This document shows positions 9,864-21,469 of a stretch of 64,000 nucleotides of DNA, one piece after another; the stretch's first letter is position 1; every line of letters starts with the position of its first letter. The notes under the pieces were generated by a model. The model worked only from the letters and a program-made list of their open reading frames with translations, was not told the origin of the DNA and searched no databases. The DNA comes from Metellina segmentata (taxonomy: Eukaryota > Arthropoda > Arachnida > Araneae > Tetragnathidae), in NCBI GenBank assembly GCA_947359465.1, contig OX375880.1, forward strand, positions 12,780,120 through 12,844,119. Reading direction: 5' to 3'. The translations under genes were made by a program, and so were the position numbers.

Positions 9864-10450
9864 AAGCCGACCAACCGGTATAGTTGTTAATTAATAATAG
9901 GTAATTTGGTAATTTTAGTTAACGTCATACTAGAGCAACACAACGGGCTATTGACGACGGTCCGGGATCAGTCCCTTAAGGGAAAGATCCGAGGACAACA
10001 CCTCGTAATTTTGAACCACGGTCAGATGACGAAGCAACACCTGAACTGGCACACCACTCTCAAAATTACGTGGTGTTGTCCTTGGCTCTTTCCCTTTCGG
10101 ATTGAACCCGGATCGTTACCAAAAACCCGCTGTGTTCATCTAGTACGACGTTAATTAAAAAATACCAAAATATCGGTTCGGAGAGTAACGTATTAGTAAC
10201 CGGAGGATTGCGAGTTCGAAAGACCGTCGTGTACAAAGGGCCTCGTGCTCTTTAAGTCATGGCAACAAGTGTCCTCACGTTGGCGTGGGTGTGTATTTTT
10301 TTTTATTGGGGAGGGGGTTTAGTGCCACTTTAGGTGTTGCCTCGTTATCTGACCGTGGTTTAAAATTACGTTTTGTCCTTGGATTTTATCCTGGACGGTC
10401 GCCAATAGCCCATTCTGTTACTCCAGTGCGACGTTAATTAAAATACCTAC
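9864..10450. repeat. Cluster of four SINE pieces
   Basis: Pieces in order: a 25-bp SINE-A head (9864-9888, GCCGACCAACCGGTATAGTT); a minus-strand 3' half (9908-10055); a plus-strand tail half (10056-10165, ending CGACGTTAATTAAAA); and a plus-strand SINE-B (10172-10450, GTAACCGGAGGATTGCGAGT to TTAATTAAAATACCTACC). The opposed halves at about 10055 form an inverted junction typical of repeated SINE-into-SINE insertion. Confidence 0.75.
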
Positions 10451-11292
10451 CTGAACAATTCACTCTTTTCAACCCCGCCTCACCCTTCTTTCTTGGAAAA
10501 GCCCCCTTGAGACAATCGAGTCCAGATTCAGGTTGAGGTTGAATCAATCCATCAGCCTTACCACCACAGGCATTGAATACCCGCCACCCCTTTTGATGAA
10601 TAGTCGGACCTACCAAGTAGACCTATGTCGTCGGCCCTTTTATATGCAGTAGTCATAGAAATAGGGAGTTCTTTGAGTTTCAGGGAGTGATCCATTACCC
10701 CTAGAAAGAGAGTGGACAGGCAACACATTGTGACAACCATCACGAAATAGACTTCTCGACCCCCTGAAGACGTAGCAGTGTCATGGTTTCCAGAAGAGGT
10801 CAATCCGGTTACGGGGTGGAGTTATTAATTAAGTATGAGACTACTAATTAATAACTAGTTATTAATTAGTAGTAGTTTAAGTAGGAGACTACTGGTGGTA
10901 ATATGTAGGGTTGGTGCAATTGTTCGTCCAAGTTTTTTTTGTGCCAAAATTGAAAGAAATTTTTTTTTTATCATTTTAAAATTATGCATTGAATTAATAT
11001 AATATGTTCTGTTTGGTTCGATGAAATCTTTCTCCCTCTTTCCGTTAGCTGCATTCAGAATCTTCAACCACTTACTCTTTACAATAAGACAAGTTCCCTT
11101 ACGCCGAAATGTTTTAAATGATTGTCCAGTTTACAAATGTCATCGCCGATACTTTTTTAATGAATTTTTTTTTAATTCTTTTTAATTTAATTTTTTTTTT
11201 TTACTTGACGTTGTCTTGTGTTTGGCATGACTTGTCGAAATATGGCTTTTATCCCATAAAAACCCCTAAGCAACCAACCAATTCATCACTAC
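10451..11292. other. Unassigned sequence with one hydrophobic minus-strand frame
   Basis: The minus frame at 10803-10558 encodes 81 residues with a membrane-like segment (VYFVMVVTMCCLSTLFLG). A GTAGGT donor-like site lies inside it after the codons for DDIGLL, but I saw no good acceptor upstream. It could be an exon of an unknown gene or chance. The rest is AT-rich with poly-T runs. Confidence 0.25.
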
Positions 11293-11478
11293 TACTGTGA
11301 TCAAAATGTATCTGGAATGCTTCCATCAAAATACATATATATTTGAAATCGTCTGCAAACTTTTATAAAATATTTTTACTATTTATATAAACATGTGGCA
11401 TCAATCAGGAATTTATTTAATTTTATCGCCTGAAAATAAATTTGTTTTTAATAAGAATTTTCACTTCGTTGATTTTCC

Positions 11479-12955
11479 AAAATGTCAAATGTAGTGGAGC
11501 AAAGAAGATGCATTAAACTTTGTTTTCGCAATAAAATTTCTGCTACAAACACATTTAAAATGTTGCAAAAGCTTTAACAGACTACTGTTTATCAAAAACA
11601 ACAGTATTTGATTGGTATAAAAAGTTTAAAGGTGGAGAAACCGTCCTAGAAGATTCGCGATCTGTTAGACCAGGGATTCCCAACCGGTGGTACACGGCAC
11701 CGTTTCAGGTGGTACGCAAGGATGATACGAGCGATCCAAATATTCTACGAAGTTTGTTCGATTTTTTAGCATGTACAGCCACGTTATAGGAAAAATAGGA
11801 TTATATGAAATCTATTTGGGATTAACGTTTTTATTACATTGTAATACATTACGCTAACAGTAGCACATTATTTAAAGAGAAACTTTGTTGCTGATTATCT
11901 ATTTCTATTCAATGGCTATCTCGGCGAAAGTAAGTTGATATCTCTCCCTGTATTATGCCATTTGTTACTAGTTACTTGAGTACAAGTGTTTTTTTTTTAA
12001 ACTTTTGTAAATAAAAAATAAATATAGAAACAGAGTAAATGTTGAAGAGGACTTAAGAGTGAAATTAAGCTCCATTGCTTCTGATATTGATATTTTAATA
12101 AAGGACAAACAACAACAAGTTTCGCACTAAAAATTGATTTTTGACTATGTTAATCTTTGTTTGCTTAGTTTGTACTAATTATTTAAAATTATTTGTTTTT
12201 AGACCTGCGAGTAAAAATTAAAACTGTAATTTTCAATAATCGTTTTATTTTTTTCCTTTATTAGAAACATCATTAATACGAAATACATGTGCATTAATCA
12301 TAAAATATGAAGCTTTCTTAGTATTTTAATTAAAATAGTACAACAAGCCATTGGGCACTTTTTTGACAGTAGATATACGTTCCTAAAAAAGTATAGAACT
12401 GGTGGTACGCCAAAAATTTCTAAAAATTTCAAGTGGTACGCAGTCACTAAAAGGTTGGGAACCCCTGTGTTGGACCATCCACTTCGACTCATGATCATTA
12501 TGTCAAAACGTTCAGACAATCGGTGCTTAGTGATCATCGTTTAACAATAAGACATTATTGAACAAGATCTTATATCATTCGTCGAAACGGTAAGTCGAAA
12601 ACGACCTGATACGTGACGAGATAACTCCTGGCTTTTGAATAACGTTAATGCGTCTTCTCACAATACCATTATTATTCGTGAATTTTTGACAAATCATTCA
12701 ATACATACGGCTCCACAAGCTCCGTATTCACCTGATATAGGACCGTGTGACTTTTTCTTAGTTCCTCCGGTGAAACTCCCTCTTCGTGGTTATCGTTTTG
12801 AGTCCATTGATGCGATAAAAGAAAATTCGATGCGAACCCTGATGGGATTTCACAAAAGCGACTTTAAAGGATCAGAAAAAACGTTGGCACAAGTGCATTG
12901 AAATCGAGGGAGATTACTTTGAAGGAGATGAAATAAATTTTGATCAATAAATTGA
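11479..12955 (+). pseudogene. Mariner-type transposase remnant in two pieces
   Basis: The first piece (11479-11670) starts MSNVVEQRRCIKLCFRNKI, the HTH domain of mariner/SETMAR-like transposases, and runs to GGETVLEDSRSV. The protein resumes at 12468 with RPSTSTHDHYVKTFRQ. After a deletion and stops comes the C-terminal part NASSHNTIIIREFLTNHSI, then YSPDIGPCDFFLVPPVK with the last catalytic Asp. The end of the protein, homologous to GDYFEGDEI, is in another frame near 12910. The first two catalytic Asp boxes are lost. Confidence 0.8.
11671..12467. mobile_element. Short hAT-type element (MITE-like)
   Basis: The ends CAGGGATTCCCAACC and, from the right, CAGGGGTTCCCAACC are flanked by TGTTAGAC (11663-11670) and TGTTGGAC (12468-12475), an 8-bp TSD with one mismatch. 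The interior is AT-rich and non-coding. GGTGGTACRC motifs near both ends extend the inverted repeat. Confidence 0.9.
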
Positions 12956-13608
12956 TACATTTTGTTTTATGATAGCATTCTGTGTACTTTTTGATCACAG
13001 TAGTAATTCCACCAATATGGCAGACGGGTCATTCCACGCAAAATGAGCAAATAGGCTGTGGCTGACACATCACCGATTTTAATGAAAATTAGTTTCTAAA
13101 TAGATCGCATATAGTAAGGAGGAACTGCCAAATATTAAATGTTAGAAATGGATATTTTATTTTTTATTGAATTTTAAAATTCAAGGTCACACAAATGTAG
13201 ATTTTTGTAGCACTAATAGTAGCCTGTTTGAGACCCAATATTTCAAAAAGTTATTGACACAAATTATAAATTTTTATATTGTTACATTCTTCAATAAAAG
13301 TTCTTTCAGGAAATGTCAGAATTTTGTTTAATATCCGGCACTTCTCGTTCTGAAGGATCGGCGAAAATAGAGATTTGTCCAATATGATACCAATTTTAAA
13401 TTGCTCTAGTACCTCTAAAAATGGAAAGACAATATCAAAAATAATTCTTAACAAAGCCCTTCTTCTATATAAAAGGTATGTATAATTTAGTGATTGTAGT
13501 CCTATTCCTTATTAAAGAAAAATAATAATATAAAAGGAAAATAATTGAAAAAATAATTAAATTTGGTAACTGTTTTGCAAGTAAACCTCAATAAAATTAA
13601 TAGTACAC

Positions 13609-15213
13609 GTGCGACTGAAAGTAAGGAAGATTTTTTATTGTTTAATAGAACAGCTGAAAGCAAAGTTTGCTGAAACAACATCCCCTGCAGAAAAAATTCA
13701 AATTCTAACTCTTGTTCCAAAGAGCTGGAGTCTGGAAAAAATAAAGACAGAATTTTCTACCACATTGTATTTAGCAAGGAAAACCTGCTAAGAGACAAGG
13801 CAAAAAAATTAATGACAATATTATTGCAATAGTTATAAACTTTTACGAGTCTGATGACATAAGTTGGCTATGTCCAGGAAAAAAAGACTATGTTAATGTA
13901 AACACAGATGAATGTAAAGTCCCCAAACAAAATAGGTTGATTCTTTGTAACTTAAAAGAAGGATACCAGCAGTTTAAGGAACAGCATGGGAGTGCAAAGA
14001 TTGGTTTCAGTAAATTCGCTGAATTAAGACCGAAACATTGTGTACTAGCTGGAAGTAATGGTACACATTCCGTGTGTGTGTGTGCACCATACATCAAAAT
14101 ATGAAACTGATGTTACACGCTATTAAACCTCATTATTCTTTGCTAGAGCTAATGAAATTATATGTTTGTAACATTGAAAATGAAAAATGCATGTTCGGAG
14201 AATGTGATAAGTTTCCAAAAGATCAATTTCGTGCTCAAATAGAAAAGTTTGAGGTTTTCCAAAATTTAGAAGAAATTATTTACAAGCGTTGGATTTCGAC
14301 CGACAGATCTACTCTAATCACACAAGTCCAGTCAACAGAAGAATTTCTTGACTCACTTGTTGAGAGTATGTCTGGATTGACAAAACATAATTTCATTGCT
14401 AAATCGCAGTCCAAATTTTTGGAGGAAAAGAAATTGACTGTTTCCCAGGAGGAGTGCATTGTACTCCTCGATTTCTCAGAAAATTATTCATTTATTGTTC
14501 AGGATGCAATTCAAGGATTCCATTGGGAAACTACTCAAGCTACACTGCACCCATTTGTACTTTATGGGAAGGATAACGAAAACAGGTTTCAAATCCTTTC
14601 AATGTGTGTTATTAGTGACCATACTAGACATGATACATTGAGTGAATTTGCATTTCAGACTGCCGTAATCCCTTTTATAAAAGAAAGGTTTCTTTCTGTG
14701 AAGAAACTTAGCTATTTCAGCGATAGGTGTTCAGCACAGTATAAAAACCGGAAAAACTTTTCCAACATTTGCCATCATGAATCCGATTTTGAATTGAAGG
14801 CAGAATGGCACTTTTTCGCTACAAGTCATGGCGAAAGCCCATGCGATGGAATCGGTGTAACTATCAAACGGTTAGCCGCAAGTTTACAGAGACCATACAA
14901 CAATCAGATTTTAAATGCAAAAAAAAAACTATTTTCCTTCTGTACTTCAACCATTTCAAACATCAAATTCTTTTATGTGCCTTCAACTGATGTTATTCAA
15001 ATTGAGTCTTATCTTCAACAAAGGTTTAATGAAGTGACCGCAACCATTACGGGAACTCGTAACTGTCATTGCTACATTCCTATTCCAAATTGTACGACAC
15101 TAATTCGAGTATCATATTTATCGCAATCGCCAGCAAATGAAGTAAAGAGTTTAAAAAGAATTCAGCAGCACAAAAAAAAATCACGTTTCAATAATAGAAG
15201 AAGCAAAGTTTAA
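13609..15213 (+). pseudogene. Transposase-like protein, frameshifted
   Basis: Three successive frames encode one protein. The first (13609-13790) has a helix-turn-helix-like region with SPAEKIQILTLVPKSWSLEK. The second (about 13799-14085) contains KIGFSKFAELRPKHCVLAGS. The third is the long frame to 15213. It carries LDFSENYSF, then YFSDRCSAQYKNRKNFSN, then SHGESPCDGIG, a spacing compatible with an RNase H-like DDE core (inference). The switch from frame two to three lies in a GT run at 14070-14082, where one extra GT unit breaks an otherwise continuous HSVCVCTIHQN motif. Close relatives are repeated in many animal genomes. The last ~380 codons are nearly intact. Confidence 0.75.
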
Positions 15214-15389
15214 CTTGTGAATTTTACCACATCATGAATTTAAAAAAAGGTAATTAGTTAAAATTCTTAATTTCTCTGATACTACGTTGAAATTTTTAAG
15301 CTTGTTTTGACACTCATTTTTTCTACTTTTATAATTCACCCTTAAATTTAAACATGATTTCGTATTTCTTTTATTGAATTAGGGTTTCA

Positions 15390-16042
15390 TCTATATATAT
15401 AATTCTCTTACGTGGCACGCAAAAAAGACGTTATTAGCTATCGCGTTTTGGCAACATTGTACGATTATTTGTTTTTCACGAAGCCTCGCGCGCTTGAATT
15501 GAATTTATAGCGTTATCAGATAAAATTTTATTGAAAAAAAAAAGGAAATTTTAATGAGCTGTTGCAGTTAGTTTATAATAGAAATCAAGGAAAGCGGAGG
15601 ATCTTTTCAGGGCCATTTAAAAAACGGTTCTTTTCAGGGCCAACAATCATAGCTCAACAAGACGCTTGCACTACAACTTTCGGCAACAAACTCAATGAAA
15701 AAGTGTGGGTCGTTTGAGTGCTGGGAAAATGTACACACAAACAACATGCTGGGTATTCAATTTCCAAAGCAACGCTCACATTTCGAGTCAAAATTTGCAC
15801 AAAGTTTTCATTTGAATTCTGATTTTAGAGATACTGTATATATTTTTTCTGTAATACAGCAAATTTAGATTTGAAAAACATTTTTTTGGTAACATATTTT
15901 GTAAACAATCCCTTCTGCTAGGACACATGTCTTCATTGAGGCGAGCGAAGCGAGCATAGGTTCGCGCAGCGAACCAATGAGGATTGCGAAGCAATCCTCC
16001 GGGGGTTGGCGAGCGTTAGCGAGCAGGGGGCAGGCCCTCTAG
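15390..16042 (+). mobile_element. Non-autonomous Helitron, type 1, full length
   Basis: Starts TCTATATATATAATTCTC after a host A and ends with CAGGCCCTCTAG before a host T. The 3' part has short direct and inverted GC-rich repeats (GCGAGCGAAGCGAGCATAGG, TTCGCGCAGCGAACC, GATTGCGAAGCAATC) that can form several hairpins. At 653 bp it is the only complete type-1 copy among four here, so it serves as the local reference. There is no coding capacity. Confidence 0.88.
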
Positions 16043-16888
16043 TTATCTATATTTTATTTCACTGTTACCATTGAAGTTTTCGTAACATGCATAGAGTGGG
16101 AAGCAAATGTTGTGATTTTGTTTTTATTATTGTTGCTTTAGGACTCAGATTACAATCCTGATTTTTTTCTACAAGTAATATACATATTAAACTGTATTCC
16201 TGTGAAATGTCGGTTTTGTAAAAGCTGTCCTTCATTTGATTTCTTATGCCTATTTAGAGTAGAAAATTATCATTTTGTACTTTTCGTTAGCTATTTTGAA
16301 GATGAAAGAATTAAAATACGACTTCCAAACTCTATCAGTAATATTATCATATCTAGCATTGTAACTGGCATGAATTTAAAGTATGTCGTAAAATTTCTTT
16401 AGCCCATAGAAATGTTTTTAATTCCGTCAAAAATGACAATTTTTCATTTTTTGCAACTAAATTTTGGATTAAATATGATGCTTAAAAAGGTTGTTGCCAT
16501 AGTGACAAAAAGAAGATTTTGTACAGATTATAAAAATGTAAAACATGTTTGTCTACGTTAAGTAGTTTTTGAGAAACAGAACTTCAAACATGCAACATTA
16601 AGCGAACTCGCAACTGTTCTTCAAAGTTGGAAGTCCTAAAAAAGCCTCCAATTTCGAAAATATTTAGTTTTGAACCGAATTCTTTTGGATATCGTTATTT
16701 GTGCATAAACTAAACCCCTGTACCAAATTTCATGAAAATCCATTTCCATACGGCCACGGGTTTTTCCTGATTTTTGCTCATTTCACGTGGAATGACCCAC
16801 ACGTGAAATTATTTCTCCGAAAATCCTAATGGAAAATGGCATACGGCTCCCATTTCTGCAGGAAGGCGTGCAGACTTTATGGCGGGAG
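16043..16888. other. 3' remainder of the TIR element and short flank
   Basis: Between the Helitron and the right TIR (ending 16798) the sequence is AT-rich. One 66-codon frame (16202-16402) has no clear match and may be the decayed C-terminal part or the untranslated end of the transposon gene. 16799-16888 is a ~90-bp unassigned spacer before the next element. Confidence 0.4.
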
Positions 16889-17039
16889 TACAGAGGCTGT
16901 TCGCACATTTTTTAAACGATTTGAATGGACTGAAAATCAATTTTTTAAATGAAATTTTTGTGTTTTAAATGTTCTATTTGATAGCCCTTATTGTTGACTA
17001 TATTTCTACACCTTAATTTTCATGATAATGACTTTCGTA

Positions 17040-17987
17040 CAGGGTTCCCACGGTCCTTGAAAAGTCCTTGAATTTATTTTTCCGAATTAGGGGCCCTTGA
17101 AAGTCTTTGAAAATTACGGAACTTGGTGAAAAGTCCTTGAAAGTACTAGGTTTTTTTGTAAAGTACAAAATTGTGTAATTTCGTCTTGCGTTGGAACTTG
17201 TCCAGACTAGTTTCCTTCGCGGCAGATGCGCCGTTTGAGCATCCTCTCTCTATATATAATTCTCTTACGTGGCACGCAAAAAAGACGTTATTTGTTATCG
17301 CGTTTTGGCAACATTGTACGATTGTTTGTTTACCACGAAGCCTCGCGCCTCGATTGAACTTTCAGCGTTATCGGATGAAAGTTCATTAAAAAAATGAATT
17401 TTAGTCGAGCTGTTGCAGCTTATAATAGAAATCAAAGAAGGCAGAGGACCTTTTCAGGGTCAGCAATTATAGTTCAACAAGACGCTTGCACCACAACTTT
17501 CGGCAGCAAACTCGGTGAAAAAGTGTAGGTGGCTCGAGTGCTGGGGAAACGTACACATAAACAACATGTTGGGTATTCAATTTCCAAAGCATCGTTCACA
17601 TTTCGAGTCAAAATTTGCACAAAGTTTTCATTTGAATTCTGTTTCCATATGTACTGTTATAACTTTTTGGTAGTACAAAAAATTATACTTAAAAAATATT
17701 TTGGCGCGCCCACTAGTTCTGAATAAAGCCGGTGTTACGCACTTTGACACCACGTGATATTATAGATCAGACTAACCACAGTTGATGGCATGGGTGAAAG
17801 AAATGGAGTAAAAATATTGTCGGTTTTTTTTTATATTTTTCACATTTTTCTTTTCAATTGACAACTTTCGCATATACCTTGTTTTAGGTCGTTATAAAAA
17901 ATTTCAGGTCCTTGAAAATTTCTTTGGTTTTTTGGAAAAGTTCTTAAAATTCTTGAATTTTTTGCAGACGAAGGTGTGGAAACCATG
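17040..17987. mobile_element. CAGGGTTCCCACGG-type TIR element
   Basis: The left end CAGGGTTCCCACGGTCCTTG and the right end GGTGTGGAAACCATG form a decayed TIR pair. Subterminal CTTGAAAAGTCCTTGAA blocks recur at both ends. Candidate 8-bp flanks CTTTCGTA and TTGTAGTA match at five of eight positions, compatible with an old hAT-like TSD but not decisive. A related, larger element lies at 48705-51322. Confidence 0.6.
17249..17716 (+). mobile_element. Non-autonomous Helitron, type 1, with an altered 3' end
   Basis: The 5' half matches the copy at 15390 (ATATATAATTCTCTTACGTG, GACGTTATTTGTTATCGCG). After TTCATTTGAATTCTG the sequence departs and ends TTTTGGCGCGCCCACTAG before a T. The usual GCGAGCGAAG hairpin block is missing. 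Either the copy has an internal deletion or it acquired a new CTAG end. Confidence 0.7.
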
Positions 17988-18900
17988 TTGTAGTATCGAC
18001 AAAGGCATTTTGTCCCATTCATGTTCCACAGTTTTCCCAAGTCAATGCATGGTTTTCGGTTGACATTTCGATAATGCTCCTTTTAAAAGTCCAAAAGCAC
18101 ATAAGTCCATGAGTGAGACATCTAAAGATTTAGTAGGAATATCAGTAAAGCGTGATAGCGTTTTTTGAAGAATTTAATAGTGGATATTACATGTGTGTGA
18201 CAGCTTGCTTTATCCTGATGCCTCTCTACGGATTGTTGGCGCTGTAGGTAAAGATATGGGATTTCTTTTTAGAATATTGTGGATAAAATATGGTCTGGAT
18301 AGTGGAGGAGCTGGTTTTTTATGTATATATTTTTGTTTTAGAAAGTTTATTTTGATTCTTTGAACCATGCGCACGCGTTTCAATATTTTTTTCTCCTTAT
18401 TTATGATAATGAATTGTTATTTTGTACTGTAATCATTTAAATACACCCACGCCTCGTCTACTGTCTCAACATTTTCACACCTTTCTCCCCAGCTAAAGGC
18501 TTCTCATACAAAGTTCTACGATCTGCAATAAGTCGTGGAGAGATAGACGATTAACATTGATTTTTTTGGCTTTTTTAAGATAAAAAACATTGTTAATTAA
18601 TTTATTTACATTTGAAACTAAACATTTTAATGACTTTGCAGTAGTTCTCTCAATTAAAATTAGAGATCTCTTGTCTCGCAAATATTTTCTCAGAAATTAT
18701 TTCTTGTTTTTGATACGTGGAAGTATTTAGCCTCTTTGACGCTGTATCCTTTCTTATTAATAATATTACTTATCGTACCTTTAGATATAAAAAAACCATG
18801 ACTTTTCAGCGTTTTTGAATAATTGAATAAGCAGAATTCTCTTCGGAAAGAGACGGAAACATAGCCTTCCATCTAATGCTTATTTAAAAGCGCCATTTTG
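17840..18900 (-). pseudogene. Mariner-type transposase wreck
   Basis: Reading minus from 18872, MEGYVSVSFRREFCLFNYSK runs into GFFISKGTISNIINKKGYS, the second HTH. Later, across many stops, come KASCHTHVISTIKFFKKR (second catalytic Asp region) and GKLWNMNGTKCLCRY near 18040. Frameshifts and stops are dense, so this is an old copy. Confidence 0.65.
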
Positions 18901-19038
18901 AAAGTAAACAAAACTGAGATAGCAGACGACAAGTTGTACTTTAACTATTTAACTGCTACGAAAGTAAAATTATTTCGTAGCATACGATTTTTTTACAGCT
19001 CATCAAAAGCGTTCAAAAAATGACCGTACAGCCTCTAA

Positions 19039-19267
19039 TTCTGATTGAAGTCGGAGATATGGGACATTATGTACTACATTTCGCACTTCTACAAGTGCTA
19101 CAACGATTCTAAAAATCATAATTACTCCTAACGACGCACAATGGAGTATTTGAGGCAAAATCCTGGCAAAATTCCAAAAATATTTTTAATGTATTTCAAA
19201 GTTAAAACCATTGTAGTTGACTTTTGACTTACTTTGTAATAGTAAACACTCCTAAAAATGATCTCTA
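19039..19267. other. Unassigned spacer
   Basis: AT-rich, with no recognisable feature. It ends in the TSD of the SINE that follows. Confidence 0.3.
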
Positions 19268-19280
19268 TAAAACAATCTTT

Positions 19281-19668
19281 GTTGTTGTCGTGCGGGCCAT
19301 ATATGGCCCAATCGGGGGTGCCATTGCCCCGGAGGTTTGGACTTCTTGATACATGACATATCCGTTTTACAGGAAGGTCCCTTTCACACATCCATTCACT
19401 CACACATATCGTAATTTAGATCCCAATCAGAGGCCGATAACCCCCTGATCAGGTACCCCCAGAGGTATTGATTTGGAATGGGAACATGGGAGACTTTGTG
19501 ACCACGACCTATTTAACGTGCCCCAGCCACCATTAGCGAACACGACTGTCTTTAGCCAGGTCCAAGCGTCGATCTCGCAACCATCAGAATTGCAGGCTCC
19601 GCTGAGGACAGAACCCACAACCCTTCCGATGCGAACCCGACGCTCTACTGACTAAGCTACCGCGGCTC
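19281..19668 (-). repeat. SINE-C: tRNA-derived SINE with 13-bp TSD
   Basis: The copy lies between TAAAACAATCTTT at 19268-19280 and the identical 13-mer at 19669-19681. Read minus, the head is AGCCGCGGTAGCTTAGTCAG with TAGAGCGTCGG (A-box) and GTGGGTTCTGTCC at the B-box position, clearly tRNA-like. The 3' tail is a short ACAAC-type repeat. This family is unrelated to SINE-A/B and this is its only copy here. The perfect TSD suggests a fairly recent insertion. The open frames through it are incidental. Confidence 0.9.
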
Positions 19669-19779
19669 TAAAACAATCTTTATCATATATATATATTTTT
19701 TACATTTAATATTTACCAAAGTTCAGTCACTATAGGAATCTTAGTTTTCTAGTGACTTCAGAAGATTTTTTTCAATTTG

Positions 19780-20400
19780 ATTCTCCTGAACCCTGATCGT
19801 CGTCATCTTCTTCAAATTCATCTTCTTCATTGCTCTATCCTAGTGTATTTTGAGAAGGACCACCATCAGACTAATCTAGAAGAAGAAGCTATAGGGTCTT
19901 ACTACTATAAGGCTAGCTCTTTTTCCTTGGACTTTATCTAGAGCAGCTTATATAAGAATCATTGCTTAAAAGAAGCCTGTTCAAGACATCTCTTTTGCAT
20001 ACTTCTCTATTGAACTTTCTAGAGTATATTGTACGGTACAGTCTAAAATGTTTGTTTCTAGCGTCTGCAGCGTCCTGTGATAATCGACCAATGGGTACTA
20101 TTGCTTACCTAATTACAGTAGCCCCATGAACCAAAACTTTGTGCTTTGTTTTGTTGGAGTCATAGGCTGCCAACTATAAAGGTCCGCATACAGTCTTCAC
20201 CGGAGTCTTGCTGTTTCATCAGCATTTGTTTGAAACTTTTTTACATCGATGCGGTGGGGCCCAGTTGTTATGGCTTCCACTATCACTTTCAACCTTTTTA
20301 TCATTTCAAGATCAACTCAGATGATTTGTGAGGCAGTTTATGGATCTGAAAAAACTGGAGCTTTTCATCAATTGATTTTTCGGGAGATTCCTGAACCAAT
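19780..20400 (-). pseudogene. Relict of a widespread arthropod TE-associated protein
   Basis: Read minus, the frame gives DLEMIKRLKVIVEAITTGP, then HRIDVKKFQTNADETARL, then, with a shift, LYSWQPMTP and KFWFMGL. Lower down are decayed echoes of a Ser/Lys-rich region and an acidic tail (EEDDDD-type). I recognise this layout from multicopy uncharacterised arthropod proteins of transposon origin whose function is unknown. Several frameshifts and stops make it non-functional. Confidence 0.5.
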
Positions 20401-20464
20401 TCGTACAATGATAGTCTACGAAATTCCCTTTCCATCTTCAAAATTTAAAAACGAAAACCTGTAA

Positions 20465-21469
20465 TGTGCCAGTAAAAATATAGTTTTTATCTCTACAGTT
20501 TGGCTACAAAAAAGGGTATTTAAGAATCGTTAAAATCAATATCCGTATTGATGGAGTCAAATTTTAAGTTGTGATGGAACAAAATTTTTTAATTTATTTA
20601 CTGATTGTGCACTTTTGTCTACAATAATATAAACTGTTTTAAGGGAATATATTTTTATTTTTGACTAATAGTAATAAATTTATTCAATGAAATACCATGT
20701 AATCCATCATTATTACTGTAATATAAAAGAAGTTTTGTACTATCCTTGATGTTTTTTGTCTGGCTAAGTTCAATACTGTATTTACTCTTATTTCTTAAAA
20801 CTTGTTTTTTTTTTGTCTGAAAGGCTTGAGAATAAATAAAGTAGTACATGTTATACAGATTTATATAAATTACATCTATAGTTGTAAGTCGTTTTCAAAT
20901 CATACCCGTCAAGAAATATAGTGAAAATAAAAATAGTACTTTGTAAAAAAAATTCTATATAAAAATAGCAGCTGTTTGCGGAAATTTTTTTCTTTGAAAT
21001 GAACTCTCAATACTGTAACCATTACGATTATAATTAAAATTAGGTCCGACAAAAGCCCCGACACACATTCATAAAGTATTTGAGAAATCTAAATTACATC
21101 CAAAAAGGATTAAAAATAACATTTTTCAAACTTTAAAATTTTTTAATATGTTAATAATAAAACTAAGTAAATAATTATAAATTTTAAAACAAAGCTTTGA
21201 CCTTTTTTTTAACACATAAACCTGATTCAATTTCAAAACATTAATTCTTAATGCCACAAAAAAAATATAGATTTAAACTAACAACAAAGATGAGACGTAA
21301 TCAAATGGCATGTTCACTCGCATAGAAACTTGTACTTCAACTGAGGCTAGGAGCTGCTGGATGTTACTTATACTCCTGGAAATGATGTGATTCACGCAAC
21401 AGTTAGTCATAAATAATAAAATGCACGTTTTATATTTGTTGAGCAATTTTTAATTTTTACACTTTTGAC
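20465..21469. other. AT-rich non-coding stretch
   Basis: About 1 kb with A/T runs and no domain, repeat boundary or long frame that I can support. Confidence 0.4.

Larger units (their letters stand above)
11295..13000 (+). mobile_element. Mariner-type element with internal hAT insertion
   Basis: The ends CTGTGATCAAAATGTA and, from the right, CTGTGATCAAAAAGTA are inverted repeats bounded by TA (11293-11294 and 13001-13002). The transposase inside reads plus and is interrupted at 11671-12467 by a hAT insertion. With that insertion removed the element is about 900 bp and lacks the central catalytic region. Confidence 0.85.
13026..16798 (+). mobile_element. 3.8-kb TIR DNA transposon of uncertain superfamily
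   Basis: The left end GGGTCATTCCACGCAAAATG and the right end, reversed, GGGTCATTCCACGTGAAATG are near-perfect TIRs, with AGCAAA continuing the match. No convincing TSD is visible: the flanks read CAGAC and ACACG. The element carries a broken transposase-like gene and a later Helitron at 15390-16042. The TIR type is common in animal DNA transposons, but I could not assign the superfamily. Confidence 0.8.
16891..19038 (-). mobile_element. Mariner-type element carrying nested insertions
   Basis: The left end is CAGAGGCTGTTCGCACATTT, preceded by TA. The right end, reversed, is TAGAGGCTGTACGGTCATTT. The inverted match continues as TTTTTAAACG versus TTTTTGAACG. The transposase reads minus from about 18900 and is heavily decayed. 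A CAGGG-type element (17040-17987) interrupts it and itself holds a Helitron (17249-17716), giving three levels of nesting. Confidence 0.75.

Noticed and set aside
10558..10803. Minus-strand frame with a membrane-like segment as a possible host exon
   Set aside because: A donor-like GTAGGT is present but there is no convincing acceptor, no homology that I recognise and no partner exon nearby. Kept only as a note.
19600..19668. Second tRNA-like sequence on the minus strand
   Set aside because: It forms the head of SINE-C, bracketed with the rest of that SINE by a 13-bp TSD. It is not a free-standing tRNA gene.
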